From Microbacteriaceae bacterium (GTDB taxonomy: Bacteria > Actinomycetota > Actinomycetes > Actinomycetales > Microbacteriaceae), in assembly GCA_004297935.1 (NCBI GenBank), contig SCRE01000014.1, positions 1 to 64,000 of the forward strand: a DNA stretch of 64,000 nucleotides, read 5' to 3'. Of this stretch, positions 1 to 7,646 are shown piece after piece. The position numbers were made by a program, and so were the translations under genes. Position 1 is the first letter of the stretch. Every line of letters starts with the position of its first letter. A model generated the notes under the pieces. The model did no database searches and was not told the DNA's origin. It worked only from the letters and a program-made list of their open reading frames with translations.

Positions 1-91
1 AAGGCAGCAGCAACCGCACCCGCTCCCATTGCTCATCCGTGAACACCCGAAACCGCGAATCTGATCTCACCCAACGATTCTGCCGCGCCAC
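1..91 (-). CDS. IS5-like transposase, N-terminal part only (cut by window edge)
   Basis: Only the first 30 codons are inside the window, read leftwards from a GTG that directly follows an in-frame TGA. The translation contains RVFTDEQWERVRLLLP, which resembles the N-terminal signature of IS5/IS4-type DDE transposases (usual form DEQW...LLP). The catalytic DDE part lies outside the window, so whether the enzyme is intact cannot be told. The start lies only 26 bases inside a plausible element end, as expected for an IS transposase. The family call rests on about 20 residues and is therefore moderate. Confidence 0.6.
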   Translation of the reverse strand, partial: MARQNRWVRSDSRFRVFTDEQWERVRLLLP

Positions 92-117
92 TCATCCCAT
101 ATATGGGAGACACGCTC
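1..117. mobile_element. Terminus of an IS5-like insertion sequence
   Basis: Outward of the transposase start the sequence reads, on the minus strand, CTAGAGCGTGTCTCCCATAT. A terminal inverted repeat beginning GAGCGTGTCTC (minus strand, from 117) would sit next to a TA at 118-119 inside CTAG, the insertion preference of the IS427 group of IS5 elements. A perfect 14-base palindrome TCCCATATATGGGA (95-108) lies just inside the end. The other end and the target duplication partner are outside the window, so the boundary is an inference. Confidence 0.5.
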
Positions 118-193
118 TAGTCACGCAACCACCGGTACACCGAGGCATCGCCATGCCCGCAGGTCGCCGCACGAGGGTGAAGAGCGTGGGCTC

Positions 194-466
194 CTATTTG
201 CCTTTTCGGCGAGGGCGGAACCAGGGGAACAACGACCCAATAACGACTCCGATCAACAGCACCAGCAGAAACCAAATCCACGTCGGCATCGCAATGCCGA
301 AACCGAGAAAGAAGATCTTGCCCGTACCCAGATTCGAGAACACGAAAACCAGCGCCACAGCAAGCAACACCAGCGCGACGATCAACTTGACCGACAGCCC
401 GTGTTTCCTGTCAGTGTCAGACGCCTCCGACCGTTCGCGGTCGGCAGGAGATGGAGTACGCGCCAT
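194..466 (-). CDS. LapA-like (DUF1049) small membrane protein
   Basis: A 90-residue protein with a charged N-terminus (residues 1-24), two hydrophobic segments (about 25-44 and 63-80) separated by a short FSNLGTG-type turn, and a basic tail ending RPRRKGK. This is the architecture of the LapA/DUF1049 family of small inner-membrane proteins, whose role in actinobacteria is not known. The start is the second of two nearby ATGs because AAAGGA lies about 8 bases upstream of it; longer upstream reading is not protein-like. It lies between the IS end and the chimeric gene and appears to be a single-gene unit. Confidence 0.65.
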   Translation of the reverse strand: MARTPSPADRERSEASDTDRKHGLSVKLIVALVLLAVALVFVFSNLGTGKIFFLGFGIAMPTWIWFLLVLLIGVVIGSLFPWFRPRRKGK

Positions 467-598
467 GCGGCACATCCTTTCAAAGATGAAGTGCCGCCAT
501 GCTACACGTGCGACGGATCGAAGTGCGGGAAAGGCTGCACACGCGGCCGCCTCCCGGATGGAGTTCGCGGGCATCCCGGTGCGCGGGGGCCCGCATTG

Positions 599-928
599 TC
601 ACAGTCGCGTCGCGAAGGTGTCGCACCACACGTTCTCGTTGAACGTGCCCTGGAACTCGGATGAGCCGATAATCTTCTGCACAGCAGCGTGAATCGCCTC
701 GCGGCTCGGGTTGTGCGCGTGCACCAGCGTCTTCACCATCGGCACGTCGATCAGATGGTTCGGCTGATCGAGGGAGACGAATAGGGTGACGCCGAGTTCA
801 TGGGCCCGCCGAATTGCGGCGGTGCCGCCGACGGCGTCGGCCGCGCCGTAGGCGATGGAGATGCCCATCGAGCCGTAACCGATGGCGGAACTGGAAAGCC
901 CTTGGCTCCCGAGGATGCGTTGCTGCAT
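599..928 (-). pseudogene. Aldo/keto reductase start fused in frame to a glycoside hydrolase family 3 end
   Basis: A 109-codon frame with a good ribosome site (AAGGGA, 8 bases before ATG). Residues 1-50 (MQQRILGSQGLSSSAIGYGS...RAHELGVTLF) are the first strands of an aldo/keto reductase and stop just before the catalytic Asp-Thr-Ala segment. From residue 51 (VSLDQPNHLIDVP, PSREAIHAAVQ, ATRL at the end) the sequence resembles the extreme C-terminus of GH3 beta-N-acetylglucosaminidase/beta-glucosidase proteins. Neither part can fold as a complete enzyme: the NADPH site and catalytic Tyr are missing from one, the whole barrel from the other. I infer a deletion that joined two genes; the frame happens to have stayed open. 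It is divergent from the catabolic operon and shares its upstream region. Confidence 0.65.
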
Positions 929-1029
929 GGTGGTGGTCCCTTCTTCAAAGACCTTCAGCAGCATACGCCGGTCGTCGGGGTCGTCTTCGTTTCCGTTGAC
1001 CGCAGAGGCGGTCACCGACTGCCAACTAA

Positions 1030-1047
1030 TTGTCAACCGGTTGCCAA
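1030..1047. promoter_or_regulatory. LacI-family operator O1
   Basis: An 18-base near-perfect inverted repeat, TTGTCAACCGGTTGCCAA (one mismatched pair). It matches four further sites in the island (3088, 3166, 12089, 15097). The central CG pair and symmetrical arms are typical of LacI/GalR operators. Its right half contains the -35 box of the promoter next to it, so binding would exclude RNA polymerase. Confidence 0.75.
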
Positions 1048-1070
1048 ATGACACGCGCCTCACCTATAGT
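1041..1070 (+). promoter_or_regulatory. Promoter of the isomerase-oxidoreductase pair
   Basis: TTGCCA (1041-1046) and TATAGT (1065-1070) are spaced by 18 bases and point to the gene starting at 1134. The -35 box lies inside operator O1. The predicted transcript start is 55-60 bases upstream of the GTG, leaving room for the GGAGG ribosome site. Confidence 0.6.
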
Positions 1071-1133
1071 GAATCGAGGCCCCGTCGCTGTCACGGGGGT
1101 CCTCGACGACGCGAATGATCCCCGGAGGCCCCA

Positions 1134-1994
1134 GTGACGCACTCAGAAGTGACGCAGCCCGACACTACCTGGACTCTGTCGGGCTTCGGTGATGAGATCG
1201 ATACCGATCCGAGCATCCAGATCGCCGTGCTGAAGGCGCTCGGCGCCCGGCATATCGAGGTGCGCAGCGCGTGGGGAGTCAACGTCGTCGATCTGGACGA
1301 CGAACAGCTCGCCAAGCTGGGCACGCTCGCGAGACAACAGGGGATGACGGTCTCGGCTGTCGCCTCTCCGATCGGCAAGGTAGACGTCACGCTGGACGTC
1401 GAGCTCGAGGTGGCGCGCCTGCGCCGCGTGATCCGGGTCGCGCATGCGCTCCAGACACCGAATATCCGCGTCTTCTCGTTCTTCCGCGGTGAGGGAGTGC
1501 CCGTCGAGAGCATCCGCGACGGCGTGATGATGCGGATGCGACTGCTCGCCGATGAAGCAGAGAAGGAGGGCGTTGTGCTGTTGCACGAGAACGAGAAGGC
1601 CATCTACGGGGACATTCCCGAGCGGGTTCTCGACCTTGTCGAGTCCGTTGGATCGCCCGCACTCCGCCTGGCCTGGGACAATGCGAACTTCGTGCAGGTG
1701 GGTGTGCGCCCCTTCACCGACGGCTACGCGATGTTGCGGCCGCACCTCGACTACCTGCAGGTGAAGGACGCGATCGCCGCCACCGGCGTGGTCGTGCCGG
1801 CCGGGGAGGGCGATGGGCAGTTGCGCGAGACTCTGACGGCGCTGCGCGACGACGGCTATGACGGCTACGCCTCGCTGGAACCGCATCTGGATGAGGCGTT
1901 CGAACTCGGCGGTTTCTCTGGCCCAGCGGCGTTCGGTCAGGCGGCGAGAGCCTTCGCCGGCCTGCTCGCCGAACTCGGGGTGGTGACGAAGTGA
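1134..1994 (+). CDS. Sugar phosphate isomerase/epimerase-like TIM-barrel protein
   Basis: A 286-residue protein of the xylose-isomerase-like TIM-barrel superfamily (AP endonuclease 2 fold). Probable metal ligands are visible in order: Glu in LLHENE (152/154), Asp182 in AWDNANF, the LQVKDA strand (209-211) and Glu249 in SLEPH. The third motif normally reads H-x-K-D; here the His is Gln209, which may alter metal binding. Start is GTG with GGAGG seven bases before it. It overlaps the following oxidoreductase gene by four bases, so the two are translationally coupled. Substrate is unknown; with a glucuronide cluster downstream, an acyclic or 3-keto sugar acid is plausible. It could also be a hydroxypyruvate isomerase-like protein. 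Confidence 0.8.
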   Translation: MTHSEVTQPDTTWTLSGFGDEIDTDPSIQIAVLKALGARHIEVRSAWGVNVVDLDDEQLAKLGTLARQQGMTVSAVASPIGKVDVTLDVELEVARLRRVIRVAHALQTPNIRVFSFFRGEGVPVESIRDGVMMRMRLLADEAEKEGVVLLHENEKAIYGDIPERVLDLVESVGSPALRLAWDNANFVQVGVRPFTDGYAMLRPHLDYLQVKDAIAATGVVVPAGEGDGQLRETLTALRDDGYDGYASLEPHLDEAFELGGFSGPAAFGQAARAFAGLLAELGVVTK

Positions 1995-3049
1995 GTACGA
2001 TCCACGCCGCGGGCACTCCGCTGAGACGCGCCGCGGTGATCGGCTGCGGCGACGTCTCCTCCGTGCACTTCACCGCGCTCGCGGCGATGCCGGGTGTCGA
2101 GCTGGTCGCCGTCTGCGATCCGGATGCCGGCCGGCTGTCGGCCGCCGAGGCGAGTCACGGCGTGCCCGGTTTCGCCGATCATCGTGAGCTGCTGCGCGAG
2201 ATCCGCCCCGATGTCGTGCACATCGCCACCCCGCACCACACGCACGCTCAGATCGCGATCGACGCCCTGGCGGCCGGTGTCAATGTGATTCTGGAGAAGC
2301 CGCTGGCGCACTCGCGCGAGGCCGGGCAGCGTCTTGTCGCGGCCGCACAGCAGAGTTCCGCGCGAATTGCCGTGTGCCTGCAGAACCGGTACAACGCGCC
2401 GGTGCAGGCTGCGGATGAACTCCTGGTCTCCGGTGAACTCGGGGCGGTGCTCGGAGCTTCCGGCACGGTCTTCTGGCACCGTGATGCCGAATACTATCTC
2501 AACCGCCCTTGGCGAGGCAGGTGGGCCACCGGCGGCGGTGGACTCCTGATGAACCAGGCCATCCATACCATCGATCTGCTGCAGTGGCTAGTGGGCAATG
2601 TGACCGAGGTGCGCGGGGGAGTGGCAACCAGACTGCTGGGCGACACCATCGAGGTGGAGGACACCGCCGACCTGGTGATGCGGCACGAGAACGGCGCGAC
2701 GAGCACGTTCTTCGCGACCCTCTCCAATGCCGTCAACGCGCCGGTGACGATCGATGTCGTCACGGAGAAGGCGACCCTCAGCCTGCGGGGCGAGCTCACC
2801 GTGACGTATGCGGACGGGCACGTTCAGACGGTGCGCGAACGTGAACTGGCCCCCGGGGCGCGAGCGTACTGGGGCGTGTCGCATGAGCTGTTGATCCGGG
2901 ACTTCTACGACCAGCTTGGTGGCGATGGCCCGTTCTGGATCGATCCGGTCGAGGGGCAGAAGTCGCTGAACATCATTCAGGATGTCTACGACCAGGCCTA
3001 TCCGCAGCGCCTCAGCAGCGACGCGGGCCGAATCGCGACCGTTTCCTGA
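1991..3049 (+). CDS. Gfo/Idh/MocA family oxidoreductase
   Basis: A 352-residue NAD(P)-dependent sugar dehydrogenase. The Rossmann motif GCGDVS is at residues 18-23 and the catalytic Lys is in EKPLA (102-106); a downstream QAIHTIDLLQ segment carries the family His/Asp pair. Members oxidise a secondary hydroxyl of a sugar or sugar acid. It begins at GTG overlapping the stop of the isomerase gene. The last part (PVEGQKSLNIIQDVYDQA) fits the C-terminal dimer sheet. No close functional match can be named from sequence alone; it may act with the upstream TIM-barrel enzyme on the 3-position of a glucuronide. Confidence 0.85.
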   Translation: MSTIHAAGTPLRRAAVIGCGDVSSVHFTALAAMPGVELVAVCDPDAGRLSAAEASHGVPGFADHRELLREIRPDVVHIATPHHTHAQIAIDALAAGVNVILEKPLAHSREAGQRLVAAAQQSSARIAVCLQNRYNAPVQAADELLVSGELGAVLGASGTVFWHRDAEYYLNRPWRGRWATGGGGLLMNQAIHTIDLLQWLVGNVTEVRGGVATRLLGDTIEVEDTADLVMRHENGATSTFFATLSNAVNAPVTIDVVTEKATLSLRGELTVTYADGHVQTVRERELAPGARAYWGVSHELLIRDFYDQLGGDGPFWIDPVEGQKSLNIIQDVYDQAYPQRLSSDAGRIATVS

Positions 3050-3087
3050 CGACGCGCGCGTCGCCGAAGTCACATTTCGATAACGTG

Positions 3088-3127
3088 CTGTCAATCGGTT
3101 GCCAAGCCAATTAATTTCATATACAGT
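3088..3127 (+). promoter_or_regulatory. Operator O2 with promoter of the ABC transporter operon
   Basis: CTGTCAATCGGTTGCCAA (3088-3105) is the second copy of the island operator. As at O1, its right half supplies the -35 box (TTGCCA, 3099-3104); TACAGT (3122-3127) follows at 17 bases as the -10 box. The predicted start of transcription is near 3134, giving a leader of about 100 bases before the solute-binding protein gene. Confidence 0.65.
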
Positions 3128-3165
3128 GGCCGCAGCAATCATGAATAACAAAGGTTTTGTAGTTT

Positions 3166-3183
3166 CTGGCAACCGATTGTCAT
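3166..3183. promoter_or_regulatory. LacI-family operator O3, inside the transporter leader
   Basis: CTGGCAACCGATTGTCAT is the same operator in the opposite orientation. It lies downstream of the predicted transcript start, 78 bases (centre to centre) from O2. A pair of sites at this spacing is common where a tetrameric or bridging LacI-type repressor forms a loop or a roadblock. Confidence 0.7.
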
Positions 3184-3237
3184 TGTGATCTCGACCGATC
3201 AGTTCTCAGCAGCTTCAACAGCAAGGAGGAGATAACA

Positions 3238-4776
3238 ATGAAGTTACGTCCACGGGTGGCACTTGCCGCTCTCATCACGGCGGCGGCGCTTGTACTTGCC
3301 GGATGCTCTGCGTCCGGCAGCAGCGGCTCGACGAACGTCGCCGCAACCGGTGGCACGCTCACGATCGGCACCGTCGTCGACGTCAAGTCGTTCGATCCTG
3401 CGCAGGCGCACCTGGGCCATTACGTCCAGTATGACCAGCCTGTGTACGACTCCCTGATCCGACGCAAGCCCGACGGCACGCCCGTGCCGATGCTCGCGAC
3501 CAAGTGGTCGTACAACTCCGACAACACACAGCTCACTCTTGACATCCGCAAGGGCGTCACGTTCAGCGACGGCACGCCGGTCGACGCGAATGCCGTGAAG
3601 CTAAATCTCGACCGGTTCCGCAGCGGCAACGGCCCGGATGCCTCCACCATGGCTCTGGTCACGGGCGTCGAGGCGACGGATGCGTCGACGGTGGTGATCA
3701 CACTGAAAGAGCCCGACCCGGCGCTGATCGACTACCTGGGCAACGAGGACAGCTTCATCGCGAGCCCGAAGGCGATCGCTGCCGGCCACATCGCGACCGA
3801 TCCCGTCGGCAGTGGACCCTACGTGTATGACGCGTCGGCTTCTGTCCCCGGATCCAAGTACACGTTCACCAAGCGCAAGGGCTACTGGGATCCGTCGCTG
3901 CAGGTCTACAACCAGATCGTGGTCAAGCCCATCACGGACACCACGGCCATGCTCAACGCCTTCCTTTCCGGCCAGGTGGATGCCGCGCTTCTGACCCCGA
4001 AGACGGCTGCGCAGGCGAAGTCGGCCGGAAACACCGAGTACGACTACGGCACCGACTGGTATGGGCTCTTCCTGTTCGATCGCGACGGCACTATGACACC
4101 TGCTCTGAAGAACGTGAAGGTCCGCCAGGCGATCAACTACGCGATCGACAAGGCCGCGATCCTCAAGCAGGTCGAGCAGGGCAAGGGTGAGCTGACGAGC
4201 CAGATCCTCCCGCCCGGCGTGCCAGGATACGACAAGGCGCTGGACACGGCTTACTCGTACAACCCGACGAAGGCGAAGCAGCTGATGTCGGAGGCGGGGT
4301 ACGCCAACGGCTTCACGTTGACGATGCCGACCTCCAGCGGGGCCATCGACCCGGCGCTGACGGCGGCGGTCGGCCAGTACCTGAAGAACATCGGCATCAC
4401 CGTGAACTGGGAGAACGTGGCGATCTCCAACTTCATCGCCGACCTGACCGGGGCCAAGTACGCCGCGTCGTGGTTCCAGGAAGCACAGGGCACCGCGTGG
4501 TACACGTCGCAGGTCGAGTTGACGCCGAACGCGATCTACAACCCGTTCCACACGGCCGACCCCCAGGTCGAATCGCTAGTGCACGATGTCCAGTACGGCT
4601 CGACTGCGCAGCAGGCCAGCGCTGCGACACAGCTGAACAAGTACATCGTCAACCAGGCGTGGTTCGCTCCGTTCTTCCGTCCGGACCAGGTCTTCTTTAC
4701 CAACAAGACGACCACGGTCACACCGCAGGCCCGGCAGGCCGTGCCGTCGATCTACTACTACGCGCCGAAGAAATAG
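3238..4776 (+). CDS. ABC transporter substrate-binding lipoprotein, family 5 (peptide/oligosaccharide type)
   Basis: A 512-residue extracytoplasmic binding protein. The N-terminus is a lipoprotein signal (LRPR basic start, hydrophobic run, LAGC lipobox with Cys23). The body has the SBP family 5 pattern: TIGTVVDVKSFDPAQ, then TLDIRKGVTFSDGTPVDANA, and VRQAINYAIDKAAI near the hinge. Family 5 proteins bind di- and oligopeptides but also cellobiose-like and other glycosides; here the surrounding genes point to a glucuronide or aldobiuronic acid. An AAGGAGGAG ribosome site precedes the ATG. It heads the transporter genes and is probably controlled by O2/O3. Confidence 0.92.
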   Translation: MKLRPRVALAALITAAALVLAGCSASGSSGSTNVAATGGTLTIGTVVDVKSFDPAQAHLGHYVQYDQPVYDSLIRRKPDGTPVPMLATKWSYNSDNTQLTLDIRKGVTFSDGTPVDANAVKLNLDRFRSGNGPDASTMALVTGVEATDASTVVITLKEPDPALIDYLGNEDSFIASPKAIAAGHIATDPVGSGPYVYDASASVPGSKYTFTKRKGYWDPSLQVYNQIVVKPITDTTAMLNAFLSGQVDAALLTPKTAAQAKSAGNTEYDYGTDWYGLFLFDRDGTMTPALKNVKVRQAINYAIDKAAILKQVEQGKGELTSQILPPGVPGYDKALDTAYSYNPTKAKQLMSEAGYANGFTLTMPTSSGAIDPALTAAVGQYLKNIGITVNWENVAISNFIADLTGAKYAASWFQEAQGTAWYTSQVELTPNAIYNPFHTADPQVESLVHDVQYGSTAQQASAATQLNKYIVNQAWFAPFFRPDQVFFTNKTTTVTPQARQAVPSIYYYAPKK

Positions 4777-4788
4777 GCCACAAGCGGA

Positions 4789-4808
4789 GGCGGGCCACCG
4801 TGCCCGCC
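4789..4808 (+). promoter_or_regulatory. Intercistronic hairpin after the binding-protein gene
   Basis: GGCGGGC-CACCGT-GCCCGCC forms a 7-bp GC stem with a six-base loop and no following T-run. Such hairpins between binding-protein and permease genes commonly protect or attenuate the transcript so that the binding protein is made in excess. Confidence 0.5.
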
Positions 4809-4848
4809 CCCGTGCGGCGTACTTCTTCCGTATTGCAACGGAGCAAAC

Positions 4849-5790
4849 ATGGTCACTTTCATGATCCGCCGGGTGATCTCCGGCGTGGTCGCTCTCTTCG
4901 TCGTGTCGACGCTGACCTTCATTCTTCTGAACTTCTCTTCGACGAGTGTGGCGAGGAACATCCTCGGGGAGACGGCCACGCAGGCGCAGGTGCACCAGAA
5001 GGAGATCCAGCTCGGTCTTGACCAGCCCCTCATTGTCCGGTATGTGCACTGGCTGGGAGGCGCGATCCATGGCGATTTCGGCACGTCCTGGCTTTCCAGC
5101 CAACCCGTGCTCACCAGCATCACGACTCGCCTCGGAACCACCTTGTCGCTCTTGATCGTGTCCACGATCGTCGTCGCGATCCTGGCCGTTCTGCTCGGCA
5201 TGGCCGCGGCCGTGCGGCGCGGATGGCTCGACCGGACGCTACAGATCGTCTCGATCGGGGGTGCCGCGGTTCCGCAGTTCGTCCTGGCCATCTTGATCAT
5301 CGCGTTCATCGCGATCAGGCTGCACTGGCTGCCGGCCACTGGCTATGTACAGCTCTCCACCAGTCCCGCAGGCTGGGCCGCCGCGATCACCCTCCCGGTC
5401 GTCGCGCTGGCGGTCGGCGGTGTCGCCTCGACCGCGCAGCAGGTTCGCAGCGCCACCATTACGGTGCTGTCGAAAGACTATGTCCGCACACTGCGCAGCA
5501 GGGGGCTCGGAGAGCGGGAGATCCTCCTCCGGCACGTGCTTCGCGACGCCTCGCCGTCCGGCCTGACCGTGCTGTCACTGCACTTCATCGGCATGCTCGG
5601 CGGAGTTGTCGTCATCGAGCAGATCTTCGCCCTTCCCGGCATCGGTGCGCTCGCGCTGCAGTCCACCTTGCAGGGCGACATGCCGGTGCTGATGGGGGTC
5701 GTCGTCGTCGTCGTGATAATCGTCGTGATCGTCAACTTGCTGGTCGACCTCGCACTCGGCTGGCTCAACCCTAAGGCGCGTGTCTCATGA
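4849..5790 (+). CDS. ABC transporter permease, DppB/OppB type
   Basis: A 313-residue membrane protein with about six helices: one near residues 8-28, a periplasmic region to about 98, then five helices. The EAA-like coupling loop reads GLGEREILLRHVLRDA followed by the usual proline-containing turn. This is the first of the two permease subunits of a peptide-type importer. It overlaps the next gene by four bases (ATGA). A second ATG lies four codons in; the first has ACGGAG upstream and was preferred. Confidence 0.9.
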   Translation: MVTFMIRRVISGVVALFVVSTLTFILLNFSSTSVARNILGETATQAQVHQKEIQLGLDQPLIVRYVHWLGGAIHGDFGTSWLSSQPVLTSITTRLGTTLSLLIVSTIVVAILAVLLGMAAAVRRGWLDRTLQIVSIGGAAVPQFVLAILIIAFIAIRLHWLPATGYVQLSTSPAGWAAAITLPVVALAVGGVASTAQQVRSATITVLSKDYVRTLRSRGLGEREILLRHVLRDASPSGLTVLSLHFIGMLGGVVVIEQIFALPGIGALALQSTLQGDMPVLMGVVVVVVIIVVIVNLLVDLALGWLNPKARVS

Positions 5791-7646
5791 CAGAGCCAAG
5801 CTTGATCCCCGTTACCGAGCCGCCGGAGGCCGCGGCCAGCCACCGGGGCGTGCTCCACCGCCTCCTCCGCAATCCTCTCGGTCTCGCCTCCATGATCTTC
5901 CTGGCGATCGTCGTGATCGCCGCGATCATCGGCCCCTGGGTCGCCCCCTACCCGCCGAACCACGCGGACCTGTCCATCGCACTGCAGGGGCCCTCCGGCA
6001 CCCATTGGCTCGGCACAGACAGTGCCGGGCGGGACATCTTCAGCAGGCTCCTCGTCGGCGCCCAGACGACGCTCCTCGCTGCCGCGCTGGCGGCCGTGGT
6101 GTCGATCGTCGTCGGCGTCCCGACGGGGCTGATCGCCGGCTATTACCGCGGCTGGTTCGAGTCGATCGCCAACTGGTGCACCAACGTCACTATGTCGCTG
6201 CCAGGGATCATCGTCCTGCTGGCGATTACGGCCGCCCTCGGCAAGACTGTGTGGATCTCCATGACGGTGTTCGGCGTGCTCATGTCGCCCGGCTTCTACC
6301 GGCTGACCTTGACGTCCGTGCAAGCGGTGCGGAACGAGCTCTACGTCGATGCCGCCCGGGTCTCGGGGCTCAGCGACGCCCGCATCATCGGCCGTCACAT
6401 CCTGTTCGTCGTCCGGGCGCCGCTGATCATCCAGACGTCCATCACATGCGGGATCGCGATCTCCATCCAGGCCATCCTCGATTTCCTCGGGTTGGGCGAC
6501 CCGCTCACTCCGGCCTGGGGTGTCATGCTCAACGAGGGGTTTGTCAACATCTACACCGCCCCGATGCTGTCGGTCTGGCCGGGGCTGGCCATCACCCTCA
6601 CGATCGGCGCGTTCGTGGTGCTGGGCAACGCCCTTCGGGATGCGCTGGAGGACCAGCTGCACTCCGGCAAGCGCAAGGCAGCGCCGAGCGCCCTGGCCAC
6701 ACCGAAGACGACGGGCATCACCGTGCGGGTCGACGACCACGGCCACCTGCTCGAAGTGAACGGCCTCGCTGTCGGCTATCCCACCCAGAACGGCGGGATC
6801 ACCACGGTCGTCTCGAACGTCTCCTTCTTCGTGGATTCCGGTGAGGTGCTCGGCATCGTCGGTGAATCCGGCTCGGGCAAGACGCAGACCGCGTTCTCGG
6901 TGCTCGGGTTGCTGCCCGAGCAGGCGTTGATCACCGCAGGCACAATCGTGTTCGACGGCAAATCGCTGGTCTCGGCCGACGGTGGCAGGCTCTCGGCCAG
7001 CGCGATGTCGGCGTTGCGCGGCAAGCGCATCGCCTACATCCCGCAGGAGCCGATGTCGAACCTCGACCCGAATTTCACCATCGGGTATCAGCTGGTTCGC
7101 CCGATGCGGAAAGTGCTGGGCATCCCGAAAGCGGAGGCGACGGCGCGGGCGCTGGAATTGCTGACGATCGTGGGCATCACCAACCCGCAACGCACCTTCG
7201 ACGCGTACCCGCACGAGGTCTCCGGCGGCATGGCGCAACGCGTGCTGATCGCCGGCGCCGTCTCCTGCAACCCCGACCTGCTGATCGCCGATGAACCGAC
7301 CACCGCACTGGATGTCACAGTGCAGGCCGATGTGCTCGACCTGCTGCGCGACCTGCAGGGCAGGTTCACCATGGGGGTCGTGCTGGTCACGCACAACTTC
7401 GGTGTCGTCGCCGACCTCTGCGACCGCGTCGTGGTGATGCAGAACGGACGACTGGTGGAATCCGGTGACGTGCGCGGCATCCTGCGCAACCCGCAGCAGC
7501 CCTACACCAAGGCGCTGCTCGGCGCGATGCTGGAAGGCAAAACCCCGATGACCATGCTCACTGGCCCGGACAACCCTTCGCCCATCGAAACGAAGAACAC
7601 CGGTGCCGACACTGATGACGAACTGACCGCCAAGGCAGGTGCATGA
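5787..7646 (+). CDS. Fused ABC permease-ATPase (DppC-DppD type)
   Basis: A 619-residue fusion. Residues 1 to about 290 are a DppC/OppC permease (IGPWVAPYPPNH, HWLGTDSAGRDIFSRLL, then the membrane helices with an EAA loop near DAARVSGLSDARIIGRH). After a linker of about 25 residues comes a complete DppD-type ATPase: Walker A GESGSGKT, signature SGGMAQR, Walker B LLIADEPT and the VTHNFG switch His. The C-terminal QQPYTKALLGA is the usual oligopeptide-transporter tail. These are separate proteins in most bacteria; fusions of this type occur in actinobacteria. It overlaps both neighbours by four bases. Confidence 0.92.
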   Translation: MTEPSLIPVTEPPEAAASHRGVLHRLLRNPLGLASMIFLAIVVIAAIIGPWVAPYPPNHADLSIALQGPSGTHWLGTDSAGRDIFSRLLVGAQTTLLAAALAAVVSIVVGVPTGLIAGYYRGWFESIANWCTNVTMSLPGIIVLLAITAALGKTVWISMTVFGVLMSPGFYRLTLTSVQAVRNELYVDAARVSGLSDARIIGRHILFVVRAPLIIQTSITCGIAISIQAILDFLGLGDPLTPAWGVMLNEGFVNIYTAPMLSVWPGLAITLTIGAFVVLGNALRDALEDQLHSGKRKAAPSALATPKTTGITVRVDDHGHLLEVNGLAVGYPTQNGGITTVVSNVSFFVDSGEVLGIVGESGSGKTQTAFSVLGLLPEQALITAGTIVFDGKSLVSADGGRLSASAMSALRGKRIAYIPQEPMSNLDPNFTIGYQLVRPMRKVLGIPKAEATARALELLTIVGITNPQRTFDAYPHEVSGGMAQRVLIAGAVSCNPDLLIADEPTTALDVTVQADVLDLLRDLQGRFTMGVVLVTHNFGVVADLCDRVVVMQNGRLVESGDVRGILRNPQQPYTKALLGAMLEGKTPMTMLTGPDNPSPIETKNTGADTDDELTAKAGA

